Virus record (IMG/VR): IMGVR_UViG_3300027608_000167
Location: 1 to 22,508 of that record
From: a virus
Length of the DNA: 22,508 nucleotides
Reading direction: 5' to 3' (one strand)
Shown here: piece after piece, positions 12,447-19,050 of the stretch
Layout: every line of letters begins with the position of its first letter
Numbering within the stretch: position 1 is the first letter of the stretch
Notes under the pieces: generated by a model
Databases searched by the model: none
The model's input: the letters and a program-made list of their open reading frames with translations, nothing else
Told to the model about the DNA's origin: nothing
Position numbers and translations under genes: made by a program

Positions 12447-13547
12447 ATGGCCAAACTACCTGCTCCCATCAACACCACCTCTGAACAGATCGTCCAGTGG
12501 TACGAAAAGAAAACGGAAGCGCCCAGGCCCCACCTGGGCTGCTCCGAGCTTGGCAAAGAATGCAAGCGCGCCCTGTGGTACAGCTTTCGCTGGGCGTCAA
12601 ACAAAAAATTTCCAGGCAGGATCAAGCGCCTCTTTAGCACCGGCTTTCGCGAAGAGGCACGCTTCCTAGAAGAGCTGCGCGGTATCGGTGCCGAGGTCCA
12701 TGAAGTGGACCCAGAGACTCAGCGCCAGCACCGCTTCACCGGCTACAAAGGCCACCTCGCAGGCTCATGTGACGCGATTGGCCGCGGCCTGCCAGAGGCA
12801 CCAAAGACTTGGGCCATCATCGAATTCAAAACCCACGGCGACAAAAGCTTCACCGACTTGGTAAAGAAAAAAGTACAAGAAGCCAAGCCCGAACACTACG
12901 CACAGCTCCAGCTCTACATGGGGTTTGCCGAGCTCGAGCGTGCCCTTTATTTAAGCGTCAACAAAAACACCGACGAGCTCTACAGCGAGTGGGTGACGTT
13001 TGATGCATCAGAGTTTGAAAAGCTCCAGGCCAAAGCGCAACTCATCATCGATGCCGATGAACCCCCGCTAGGAGTCAGCACCGACCCAGCCTGGTACCAA
13101 TGCAAGATGTGCGACCACCACGCGGTTTGCCACACCGACCAGATCCCGCAAAAGAACTGCCGCACCTGCCTGCATTCAACCCCCGTCGAGGACGCCCACT
13201 GGTCCTGTGCGCAGCAAAAAAGACTGCTGCCCTTTGAAGAGCAGCGCCTGGGTTGCCGCTCGCATCTATTTATTCCACCCCTCATCAACTGGGCCGAGCC
13301 CTTGGACGCTGGCGCCGACTGGGTGAAGTACCAAGACCGGGACAGCGGGCTTATTTTTGCAAATGTGTGCGAAGACACCGACCCCTTTGATCCGCTGATG
13401 CCTGCGGACGTGAAGGTCATCTTGACCAGCGCAGAACTTCCTGTGAGTGTGCGCCCCATGGTCAACGACCCGTTTATATCGCAGGTGCAAAAAGCCTATC
13501 CAGGCTCGCGAATCCTGAGCTCCAAAATTACTGAACCGGTGCAATAA
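12447..13547 (+). CDS. Cas4/RecB-like PD-(D/E)XK nuclease with Cys clusters
   Basis: A 366-residue exonuclease-type protein. The PD-(D/E)XK core shows Asp109 (AGSCDAI), Glu126 and Lys128 (IIEFKTH) and the QLQLYMGF motif at 153-160. An N-terminal Cys (LGCSELGKECKRALWY, Cys32/39) plus C-terminal KMCDHHAVC and neighbouring Cys (219, 222, 228) fit the iron-sulfur cluster of Cas4/AddB-like nucleases. A second set (Cys238, 241, 254, 270) could bind zinc. It likely resects DNA ends to feed the Sak4-like recombinase. ATG 12447 (GGGAA upstream) is chosen over in-frame GTG 12402, which would overlap the preceding gene. Confidence 0.86.
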   Translation: MAKLPAPINTTSEQIVQWYEKKTEAPRPHLGCSELGKECKRALWYSFRWASNKKFPGRIKRLFSTGFREEARFLEELRGIGAEVHEVDPETQRQHRFTGYKGHLAGSCDAIGRGLPEAPKTWAIIEFKTHGDKSFTDLVKKKVQEAKPEHYAQLQLYMGFAELERALYLSVNKNTDELYSEWVTFDASEFEKLQAKAQLIIDADEPPLGVSTDPAWYQCKMCDHHAVCHTDQIPQKNCRTCLHSTPVEDAHWSCAQQKRLLPFEEQRLGCRSHLFIPPLINWAEPLDAGADWVKYQDRDSGLIFANVCEDTDPFDPLMPADVKVILTSAELPVSVRPMVNDPFISQVQKAYPGSRILSSKITEPVQ

Positions 13548-13562
13548 AAAAAAGGGACAACC

Positions 13563-13856
13563 ATGAAACGAATCGAATTTTTTCAAAGCGCTATATCCCA
13601 ATCAGAGGCACTAGACCACTGCAAATCTGACCAAATGTTTGATTTGATTGCGCAGTACTGGTCAATCTATTTGACCAAAGAGCTGGGCCAAGAATTTGAG
13701 CTTTGCTCGCTCGATATACCCGCCATGGTCGCGCTCATGAAAATGGCCCACGCCCAAGTTCTTCCAGCCAAGGAAGTGTTTGTTGAAAGTCTGGCCTACA
13801 TCGCTATTGCTGGCGAGATGTATCACAAACACAGCACATCAACACCCGATCAATGA
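13563..13856 (+). CDS. DUF6378-like small phage protein
   Basis: A 97-residue helical protein with AAAAGGG before ATG 13563. The pattern MFDLIAQYWSIYL, then DIPAMVALMKMAHAQVL and a SLAYIAIAGEM tail, matches my memory of DUF6378. That domain is frequent in phages and usually reads I-A-x-x-W-S-x-Y-L, M-x-L-x-K-I-A-R, Y-x-A-x-G. In this copy the middle is somewhat diverged. Its role is unknown. The stop overlaps the helicase start (ATGA), so the two are co-translated. Confidence 0.72.
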   Translation: MKRIEFFQSAISQSEALDHCKSDQMFDLIAQYWSIYLTKELGQEFELCSLDIPAMVALMKMAHAQVLPAKEVFVESLAYIAIAGEMYHKHSTSTPDQ

Positions 13857-15433
13857 AGCTTCGCCAATACCAAACCGACGCCATCGAGTCTATCTACTCG
13901 TGGTTCAGCGCGGGCAAGAATGCCCCGCTGATCGTCACCCCCACGGGCTCGGGCAAGTCGGTCATCCTGGCTGACTTTATTCGCCGGGCCTGCACCGAGC
14001 ACCCCGACACTCGCATCCTGGTCGTGACTCACGTTAAGGAGCTGGTTGAGCAAGATGCGAGGGCTATCAAGACAGTGTGGCCACATGCGTCCATCGGTAT
14101 CTACTCCGCTGGCCTGGGTAAGCGCCAGCTCAAAAATATTACTGTCGCCTCCATTCAATCGATCTACAAACGCACCGAGTTCCATGGCCGCTTCGATCTG
14201 ATCATCATCGATGAAGCTCACCTTATCCCCCACAAAACCAGCGGCATGTACAGGAAACTCCTGGACGCGTCCTTAGCTGCCAACCCCTATACCAAGCTCA
14301 TCGGCCTGACCGCCACACCGTACCGGCTCGACAGCGGCTTGCTTCATGAGGGTGAGGGCGCTTTGTTTGATGGCATCAGCTATGAAGCCAACGTGGCCGA
14401 CCTGATCGAGCAAAGCTTCCTGTCAACGCTTGTCTCCAAGCACGGTGAAGATCCCGACCTGGCAGGCGTCAAAGTCACCGCCGGTGAATACAACCTGGGT
14501 GAGCTATCCGAGCGCATGAGCGCCATCGCCCTTGTCGAGCGCCACGCAAACCTGATTGTTGAGCGCTGCGTGGATCGTCACTCGTGGTTGGTCTTTTGCG
14601 TGACCATCGAGCACGCCAGCCAAATGACCGCAGCTCTTTTAAGACGCAACATCAAAGCGGCCTATGTCAGCGGCGACATGTCCAACACCGAGCGCGACGA
14701 ATACATCAACAGCTTCAAGGCCGGTGAGCTCCAAGCCCTGGTCAATTGCCAAGTGCTGACCACCGGCTTTGACTACCCAGCCATTGATGCCATTGTGATG
14801 CTGCGCCCAACCCTGTCGCCTGGTCTGTATGTGCAGATGGTGGGCCGCGGTCTACGCTTGCATGAGAGCAAGACCAATTGCTTGGTGCTGGATTTTGGTG
14901 GGAACGTGCGGCGCCACGGATTCATAGATCAGGTAGTGCCCCCGCGCAAGGGTAAAAAAGGTCCTCCCGGAATTGCACCGGTGAAGGTTTGCCCGCAGTG
15001 CGCGAGCCACGTCCCGATTATGGTTCATGTATGTCCTGAGTGCGAGTTTAAATTTCCCGTGGCTCCTCGCGAAGCCGAGGTCAAAGAATACGCAGGCGCC
15101 ATGCTTAGCAACCAAGTGCCGCCAGTGCACCTTACTGTTAACCAGGTCGAGTACGCCCGCCACTTCAGCAAGTCCGGCGTCTCCTCCATGCGCGTGACCT
15201 ACTACTGCGGCATCCGAGCCTTTAGCGAATATGTGTGCCTAGAGCACGATGGCTATGCCCGCTCCAAGGCGTCGGCCTGGTGGAGTAAACGCTGCCGCCA
15301 GCCCGCCCCCATTTTGATTGACCAAGCCCTGCGCATGTCCCACGACCTTCTTAAGCCAAACAAGATCGTTGTGAATTTCGCAGCCAAGTACCCAGAGATT
15401 AAGCAGTATTTTTTTGAAGGAGCAACAATATGA
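13853..15433 (+). CDS. SF2 DEAH-box helicase with zinc ribbon
   Basis: A 526-residue superfamily 2 helicase. Motif I is TPTGSGKS (29-36), motif II DEAH (120-123), motif III TATP (153-156). The C-terminal helicase lobe has TTGFDYP (303-309) and motif VI QMVGRGLR (328-335). A zinc ribbon follows (CPQC at 380-383, CPEC at 394-397), then about 125 residues unlike the core that may bind DNA. Such RadD/SSL2-like helicases assist phage replication or recombination by unwinding or branch migration. It is coupled by ATGA overlaps to the genes on both sides and is the largest gene of the early operon. Confidence 0.93.
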   Translation: MKLRQYQTDAIESIYSWFSAGKNAPLIVTPTGSGKSVILADFIRRACTEHPDTRILVVTHVKELVEQDARAIKTVWPHASIGIYSAGLGKRQLKNITVASIQSIYKRTEFHGRFDLIIIDEAHLIPHKTSGMYRKLLDASLAANPYTKLIGLTATPYRLDSGLLHEGEGALFDGISYEANVADLIEQSFLSTLVSKHGEDPDLAGVKVTAGEYNLGELSERMSAIALVERHANLIVERCVDRHSWLVFCVTIEHASQMTAALLRRNIKAAYVSGDMSNTERDEYINSFKAGELQALVNCQVLTTGFDYPAIDAIVMLRPTLSPGLYVQMVGRGLRLHESKTNCLVLDFGGNVRRHGFIDQVVPPRKGKKGPPGIAPVKVCPQCASHVPIMVHVCPECEFKFPVAPREAEVKEYAGAMLSNQVPPVHLTVNQVEYARHFSKSGVSSMRVTYYCGIRAFSEYVCLEHDGYARSKASAWWSKRCRQPAPILIDQALRMSHDLLKPNKIVVNFAAKYPEIKQYFFEGATI

Positions 15434-15651
15434 GCGATGAATTAATGAGCCTTGATGACCTAGCCGCGATGTACAAATGCTCGCGTCGGCATGCCAGGGA
15501 TTCGCTTACCAAGCTAATCGGCTTTCCAGATATTGCACCTGGTTCATCTTCCCGCAACCCGCTTTGGCTGCGCACCGAAGTGCGGGCTTTTCTTCATAGA
15601 AAATCTACAAATTCCCGCAAAAATCCCGCATTTGAAGAGTCTCGCGCCTGA
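15430..15651 (+). CDS. Probable excisionase (AlpA/MerR-type HTH)
   Basis: A 73-residue basic protein, ATG 15430 overlapping the helicase stop (ATGA). MSLDDLAAMYKCSRRHARD then LIGFPDIAPGSSSRNPLWLR and TEVRAFL is the excisionase/AlpA winged-HTH pattern (helix-turn-helix, wing, W-L-R-x-E-V-x-A-F). It is the last early gene, directly before attP and followed by int, exactly where a recombination directionality factor would lie. Its 3' end overlaps the upstream TCCCGCA sites (15550, 15613, 15624), and a CGCAC/GTGCG hairpin sits within it. A transcriptional regulator is the alternative. Confidence 0.75.
   Translation: MSDELMSLDDLAAMYKCSRRHARDSLTKLIGFPDIAPGSSSRNPLWLRTEVRAFLHRKSTNSRKNPAFEESRA
15613..15630 (+). 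repeat. attP left-arm repeat pair
   Basis: TCCCGCA at 15613-15619 and 15624-15630, 11 bp apart, with a further copy at 15550-15556. They have the same sequence and orientation as the array at 15755-15835 on the other side of the tRNA-like core. Likely arm-type integrase or accessory binding sites. Confidence 0.62.
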
Positions 15652-15652
15652 C

Positions 15653-15675
15653 TTCGAGTCCCTTCCTGGGCACCA
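15653..15675 (+). other. attP: attP core: 3' end of a tRNA gene (T-loop to CCA)
   Basis: The 23 nt read as T-loop TTCGAGT, T-stem strand CCCTT, acceptor strand CCTGGGC, discriminator A and CCA, exactly 7+5+7+1+3 as in a tRNA. The bases before it (CTGAC) do not pair with CCCTT, so it is a fragment, not a tRNA. A partner beginning GCCCAGG with discriminator A suggests a host tRNA-Leu gene as attB. The identity block should restore the tRNA 3' end on integration. Confidence 0.78.
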
Positions 15676-15716
15676 ATTATGTGAGTTTACGAGACAAGAC
15701 GCTACAGATACACTAC

Positions 15717-15745
15717 AAGCCTCCCCTCTGGAGGCTTTTTTGTTT
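15717..15745 (+). terminator. Rho-independent terminator
   Basis: Perfect 8-bp stem AAGCCTCC / GGAGGCTT around a CCTCT loop, followed by TTTTGTTT. It would end the early operon before int. Because it trails the tRNA-like core, it could also terminate the rebuilt tRNA transcript after integration. Confidence 0.85.
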
Positions 15746-15754
15746 CCAGTAGCT

Positions 15755-15835
15755 CCCCGCACAAATCCCGCACGAGATCCCGCACGAATATCCCGCATGG
15801 AATCCCGCACGGAAATCCCGCATGGAAGTCCCGCA
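15755..15835 (+). repeat. Seven-copy TCCCGCA array (attP right arm, int leader)
   Basis: Copies start at 15755 (CCCCGCA variant), 15766, 15778, 15791, 15803, 15816 and 15829, spaced 11-13 bp, with consensus TCCCGCAYGGAA. The last copy ends on the A of the integrase ATG and the preceding unit supplies its GGAAG ribosome-binding site. Probable arm-type integrase sites that could also make int self-regulating. Confidence 0.75.
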
Positions 15836-16761
15836 TGGCCTACATCCGAAAACTCACCAACGGCTGGCGCGCCGAAATCCAGGCCAACGGCATCCGCTCC
15901 AGCAAAGTGTGTGAGACCAAGCGCGAAGCCCAGACCTGGGCCATGGAGCAAGAAGCCATGGCCAAGCGATCCAGAGCCGGGGGCAATAAGTTTTTTGAGG
16001 ACGCCGTCCAGCGCTACAGCCAAACAATCAGCACCAACAAAGCAGGCTGCGTCTGGGAGCTGAGAAGGTTGCAAGTTATGTTGAAGCACTTTGGGAACGT
16101 ACCCTTATTAGAGATTGAAGCCCCAACTATTTCGGCATGGCGTGACGCCAGGCTGAAGGTAGTCACCGGCGGCACCGTGCTGCGCGAGTCCAAGTTGCTG
16201 CGCAATTTGTTTCTTATTGCAAAAAACGAATGGCAATGGATGGATCATAACCCCTTCGTGGGAGTAAAACTTCCCAAGGAAAACCCACCACGTCACGCTT
16301 TATGGACCTGGCAACTTATCAAAAAAGTCCTGCGCGCGCCCCGGGTGGGTAAGACCGCGGAGATGCAAGCAGCCTTTCACATAGCCCTGCGCACCGGCAT
16401 GCGGCTACAAGAATCGCTGGCAGCACCAGCCGCGTTTGATGCCCGGCGCCGGGTGGTGACAATCAAGACAAAGACCGAGGCCAGGGCACAAATCCCCATT
16501 GGGCGCCTTGCCGCTAAGTTGCTGGATCGTGAACCTTTTACCGTCGGCGCCAATGAGGGCAGCGTCCTCTTTAGCAAGCTGTGCAGGGAACTCCTAATTG
16601 AAGGCTTGACATTCCATGACTCTAGAGCAACCGCCCTCACCCACCTTTCACGCAAGGTCGATGTGCTCACCCTCGCAAAGATCAGTCGCCACAAAGATTT
16701 GAGCCTATTAAATAATGTCTATTACCGAGAACGAGCCGATCAGATCGCAGCGCGTATTTAA
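15835..16761 (+). CDS. int: Tyrosine-family integrase
   Basis: A 308-residue site-specific recombinase. The N-terminus (MAYIRKLTNGWRAEIQANGI, residues 1-45) is an arm-binding-type beta domain. A SAM-like core-binding domain spans about 52-145. The catalytic domain shows Arg190 (RTGMR), a beta-hairpin Lys (211 or 213), His261 and Arg264 (HDSR), His286 (RHKDLS) and Tyr296/297 (VYY). It would join attP to the tRNA attB. The ATG at 15835 lies at the end of the TCCCGCA array, with GGAAG 6 nt upstream; the other ATGs within the array are out of frame. It is read toward the endolysin gene, with which it converges. It lies directly beside attP and the excisionase-like gene. Confidence 0.95.
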   Translation: MAYIRKLTNGWRAEIQANGIRSSKVCETKREAQTWAMEQEAMAKRSRAGGNKFFEDAVQRYSQTISTNKAGCVWELRRLQVMLKHFGNVPLLEIEAPTISAWRDARLKVVTGGTVLRESKLLRNLFLIAKNEWQWMDHNPFVGVKLPKENPPRHALWTWQLIKKVLRAPRVGKTAEMQAAFHIALRTGMRLQESLAAPAAFDARRRVVTIKTKTEARAQIPIGRLAAKLLDREPFTVGANEGSVLFSKLCRELLIEGLTFHDSRATALTHLSRKVDVLTLAKISRHKDLSLLNNVYYRERADQIAARI

Positions 16762-16768
16762 AATACCC

Positions 16769-16828
16769 GGTAGCAATGCTAGTAAACAGGAATTGTTTTG
16801 GTAGCAATGCTAGTAAACAGGAATTGTT
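16769..16828. repeat. Perfect 29-bp tandem repeat between int and endolysin
   Basis: 16769-16797 and 16800-16828 are identical (begin GGTAGCAATGCTAGTAAACA), period 31, separated by TT. Each copy has a small TAGC-AAT-GCTA dyad. The array fills the 65-bp gap between convergent genes, and the second copy ends inside the endolysin stop codon. Confidence 0.93.
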
Positions 16829-17258
16829 AAGCAAAAGCCCGCGCGCCCGCCTTGTCGATGATCAAAGCCATGGCCCTTGGGTCAGCGTCTTCGGTGTTTG
16901 GGATTGACACATGAGTCCAACGATCAAACTCGCGGATCACCTGGTCGTAAGCTAATCCTGCATCAATGATGGCGCTGACAACCTGGTGAGGTGTCATTCC
17001 TGGCACACGAAAATCAGCCGCACAGCCTAGTCGATGCTGAGATTTGTCAGTTTTAGAACCGACTGCTTTATTGACCTCGGCGGAGCGGTAGGCGCTGTTG
17101 ATCATGATAGGTTTACCGCCTAACACTACCTTAACCTCTTCCAAGAAGTTGGCCAAGCGCACCAGGTTGGCCAGCTCGGCCTCGTTTGGTGTGTTGTCAA
17201 ATTCTCTGTGGTCTGTATGCGTGAGCTCCTCGAGCGTGAAATGTTCTGACAAGTTCAT
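16827..17258 (-). CDS. Endolysin, M15 peptidase family
   Basis: A 143-residue peptidoglycan peptidase. After SEHFTLEELTHTDH comes the M15_3-type block INSAYRSAEVNKAVG, then SQHRLGCAADF with zinc ligands His75 and Asp82, and WTHVSI supplying His116. Such enzymes cut peptide stems (D-Ala-D-Ala or L-Ala-D-Glu type). There is no signal peptide, so release needs the holin. The ATG at 17258 overlaps the Rz stop (ATGA), with GGAG upstream. It is the last gene of the late operon and runs into convergent int. Confidence 0.92.
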   Translation of the reverse strand: MNLSEHFTLEELTHTDHREFDNTPNEAELANLVRLANFLEEVKVVLGGKPIMINSAYRSAEVNKAVGSKTDKSQHRLGCAADFRVPGMTPHQVVSAIIDAGLAYDQVIREFDRWTHVSIPNTEDADPRAMALIIDKAGARAFA

Positions 17259-17710
17259 TGTTTACTCCTTGGAAATGATTCGCTTAGTGTTCGTTGATCA
17301 AGGGCGTGTCCATCAGCTTTTCTCGCCAGCCCTTCAAGAGTTGAAACACACTCTCCGAATACGGCATTAAGGGCTGCGGCGTGCTCTCGGACGGAAGTGC
17401 AGGTAGCGTCGGACATTGCGGCGCTGGAGGCGTCCTGCTGCTTGCGCACCCGATCAAGCTCAGTGCGAGCAGAGTTGGCAGCAATGGCGTTCTGAGCGGC
17501 TTTAATGGTGGCTTGTCGTAGTGCATTGTCTTTGTCCTTTTGCATGCGTGCAGTGTCGGCTGCTGCCTGGGCAGCGGCTTGGGCCTGAGCCTGGGAGTTG
17601 GCGGCTTCGATCTCTGCAATCTGCGCATCCTTGCGCCAGCCCTGCACAGCAAAGCCAGAGGCGAAGGCAGCAGCCAGCATGACCGCAGCAATAGCCAGCT
17701 TAAGCATCAT
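17255..17710 (-). CDS. Rz-like inner-membrane spanin subunit
   Basis: A 151-residue i-spanin. An N-terminal membrane anchor (residues about 3-22, LKLAIAAVMLAAAFASGF) is followed by a long Ala/Gln/Lys-rich coiled coil (about 30-95) in the periplasm and a Cys-containing tail (DATCTSVREHAAALNAVF). It pairs with the nested Rz1 lipoprotein to fuse inner and outer membranes after the wall is cut. ATG 17710 overlaps the holin gene end by 11 nt. Family resemblance is to Rz/DUF2514-type spanins. Confidence 0.85.
   Translation of the reverse strand: MMLKLAIAAVMLAAAFASGFAVQGWRKDAQIAEIEAANSQAQAQAAAQAAADTARMQKDKDNALRQATIKAAQNAIAANSARTELDRVRKQQDASSAAMSDATCTSVREHAAALNAVFGECVSTLEGLARKADGHALDQRTLSESFPRSKQ
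17284..17526 (-). CDS. Rz1-like outer-membrane spanin lipoprotein, nested in Rz
   Basis: An 80-residue protein in a different frame wholly inside Rz. ATG 17526 has AAAGGA 9 nt upstream. It has a lipoprotein signal (PLLPTLLALSLIGC, lipidated Cys27), then a proline-rich mature part (RTPPAPQCPTLPALP) typical of Rz1, and a C-terminal helical segment. The frame is open further upstream, but those codons lack the signal peptide at their start. It stops 29 nt before Rz does, so this is the fully embedded arrangement. Confidence 0.87.
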   Translation of the reverse strand: MHYDKPPLKPLRTPLLPTLLALSLIGCASSRTPPAPQCPTLPALPSESTPQPLMPYSESVFQLLKGWREKLMDTPLINEH

Positions 17711-18029
17711 TCATCTTGCCGCGAATGTAGGCAGTAGCAGCCATGAAGGCGACAACGATGGTGCCCATCGCTGCGGCAAAGGTTGTGGCCAAGCCCATGA
17801 CAATCTGCACCCGCGAGTCGGTGATGTATGGCAAACAAAGAAAAATAACAATTGCAAAAGGTAAACCCATTGCAACCCATGCCATGTATCTCTGTTGATC
17901 CGCGAGCCGATCCATGTTGTCGATCATCAGCATTCGTTCTGACCGCGCCAATTCAGCGTCAGTTACTACGCCATCATGGTCAGAATCAAATTTATTGAAT
18001 TCAGAATTACTCTCAAGTTGCTTTGTCAT
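17700..18029 (-). CDS. Two-TM holin candidate with EF-hand motif
   Basis: A 109-residue protein from ATG 18029, chosen for its AAAGGAG site over an upstream in-frame start (18059) that has none. Residues 15-26 (DSDHDGVVTDAE) are a complete EF-hand loop with acidic or polar ligands at positions 1, 3, 5, 9 and 12. Two hydrophobic helices follow (about 48-69 and 76-101), then a charged tail. Position just before Rz/Rz1 and endolysin and the two-helix topology suggest a holin. The EF-hand suggests calcium binding on the cytoplasmic or periplasmic face. Holin function is inferred; no family was confirmed. Confidence 0.74.
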   Translation of the reverse strand: MTKQLESNSEFNKFDSDHDGVVTDAELARSERMLMIDNMDRLADQQRYMAWVAMGLPFAIVIFLCLPYITDSRVQIVMGLATTFAAAMGTIVVAFMAATAYIRGKMNDA

Positions 18030-18192
18030 TCCTCTTCTCCTTTCGCTGTTGTTGTTCAATTTCCCTGCGCAGTTGTCTTAACTTCTTTGTTTCCTCGGCA
18101 ACCTCTTTTTGCAAAAGCAGCGTGTCTATATAAAGCATTGATCCCAGCGGCAGCATCAGCGCAACGAGTACCAGCGCGGCGACGTAGCCCAT
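18013..18192 (-). CDS. 59-residue membrane protein with coiled-coil tail
   Basis: ATG 18192 shares its A with the previous stop (TGATG), which fixes the start; the frame continues upstream but overlaps the preceding gene. One hydrophobic helix (residues about 2-27, GYVAALVLVALMLPLGSMLY) is followed by a charged coiled coil (KEVAEETKKLRQLRREIEQQ). It may be a holin partner (antiholin) or a second spanin-like factor. Its end overlaps the EF-hand gene by 17 nt. The function is not recognised. Confidence 0.68.
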   Translation of the reverse strand: MGYVAALVLVALMLPLGSMLYIDTLLLQKEVAEETKKLRQLRREIEQQQRKEKRNDKAT

Positions 18193-18893
18193 CAGCTCTT
18201 CGGCAAACGGTTGAGGAGAATAAGAAACACCCACAGGTAAAGGAGGCACCCCGCTGTCCCAAGGAGCCACGCTTGCTTTGCCTTGACGTTTCGTTGGGCT
18301 TCGCGTTGTTGCCATGCCTTGTACCTGTGCTCTTGTTCAAGCTTCTCCCTTGCACCTTGCTGTTCACGTTTGATTGTTTCTCTCATCTTCATGGTCTGCG
18401 CATACAGGTCGCCAAGACCGGGTGTTTCGTAGACCAGGATCTCTGTGATTTGCTGATTGAGCTCTATCATTTGTTGCTCTGCCATGACGCGCTTCAAACT
18501 TGCAGTCATCAAATTTTCGTTACTAACTACTGTCTGACTTTCAATCTCTTGCCTGCGAATTTCAGTGGCTAATTGCTCTTGCAATACAAAAAATTCTCCG
18601 AGGTAATTGACCAGATCTATTTTTATTTGCGTTTGGTCAATTGTTTGCCATGTCTTTTTTTTCTTATGAACTACGGTTGACTTGGCCTGTTCCTTAACTT
18701 GTTTCTTTTCTTTGACAAACCAGCTTGCAACTGTTTGCCAGAACCCTTTTATTTCTTGGCCAGCCTCAACAATTTGCCCAACTGTGTCTTTGATTTCAAC
18801 CAAGCTTTCGTGAGCTGAAGCGAACATCTCAGCCGCAGCTCTGATACTCTTAACCAGAGTTGCTGCGGCCATGCAAATAGTGATCGGATCCAC
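18192..18893 (-). CDS. Coiled-coil protein with C-terminal membrane anchor
   Basis: A 233-residue protein starting at GTG 18893, 1 nt after the previous stop. It is helical throughout: an N-terminal part (DPITICMAAATLVKSIRAAA), a Lys-rich middle (KEKKQVKEQAKSTVVHKKKK), a long coiled coil to about residue 200, and a single hydrophobic helix near the C-terminus (WLLGTAGCLLYLWVFLILL). This tail-anchored layout is unlike usual holins. It lies between tail-fibre and lysis genes, so a role in lysis or membrane attachment is possible. I do not recognise the family. Its codon use is more AT-rich than that of the early genes. Confidence 0.72.
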   Translation of the reverse strand: MDPITICMAAATLVKSIRAAAEMFASAHESLVEIKDTVGQIVEAGQEIKGFWQTVASWFVKEKKQVKEQAKSTVVHKKKKTWQTIDQTQIKIDLVNYLGEFFVLQEQLATEIRRQEIESQTVVSNENLMTASLKRVMAEQQMIELNQQITEILVYETPGLGDLYAQTMKMRETIKREQQGAREKLEQEHRYKAWQQREAQRNVKAKQAWLLGTAGCLLYLWVFLILLNRLPKS

Positions 18894-18894
18894 A

Positions 18895-19050
18895 TCACAG
18901 CTTCAGCACCAACGCCAATAACATGCTAATGATGGCTGCGCAACTGCCGATCAGGATGTGCTCAATGCGTTTCAAGCGAGCGTTGATACTGTAGTAGCGA
19001 ATCTCGCACACCTGTTCGTGCGTATCAAGCCGGGCTTCTGTTGGTGTCAT
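18895..19050 (-). CDS. 51-residue membrane protein of the tail-lysis junction
   Basis: ATG 19050 overlaps the previous stop (ATGA), with AAGGA 8 nt upstream. This excludes the longer Cys-rich upstream extension of the frame. The product (MTPTEARLDTHEQVCEIRYY, then NARLKRIEHIL and one C-terminal hydrophobic helix) matches a common phage pattern: a short helix with heptad-like R-L-x-R-I-E, then a membrane anchor, reminiscent of XhlA/haemolysin-type or holin-accessory proteins. Function inferred only. Confidence 0.72.
   Translation of the reverse strand: MTPTEARLDTHEQVCEIRYYSINARLKRIEHILIGSCAAIISMLLALVLKL

Noticed and set aside
15571-15595. Terminator inside the excisionase-like gene
   Set aside because: The CGCAC/GTGCG stem is only 5 bp and the following T run is interrupted (GGCTTTTC); the real terminator is at 15717-15745.
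15640-15675. Intact tRNA gene
   Set aside because: Only T-loop, 3' T-stem strand, acceptor strand and CCA are present; upstream bases do not form the 5' stems, anticodon or D arms.
15755-15835. CRISPR-like short regular repeats
   Set aside because: Repeat units are only about 7 bp of identity with 4-6 bp between, too short for repeat-spacer structure, and they lie at attP before int with no cas genes.
17527-17691. N-terminal extension of the nested Rz1 frame
   Set aside because: The extension is arginine/proline-rich without a signal sequence; the lipoprotein signal and ribosome-binding site place the start at 17526.
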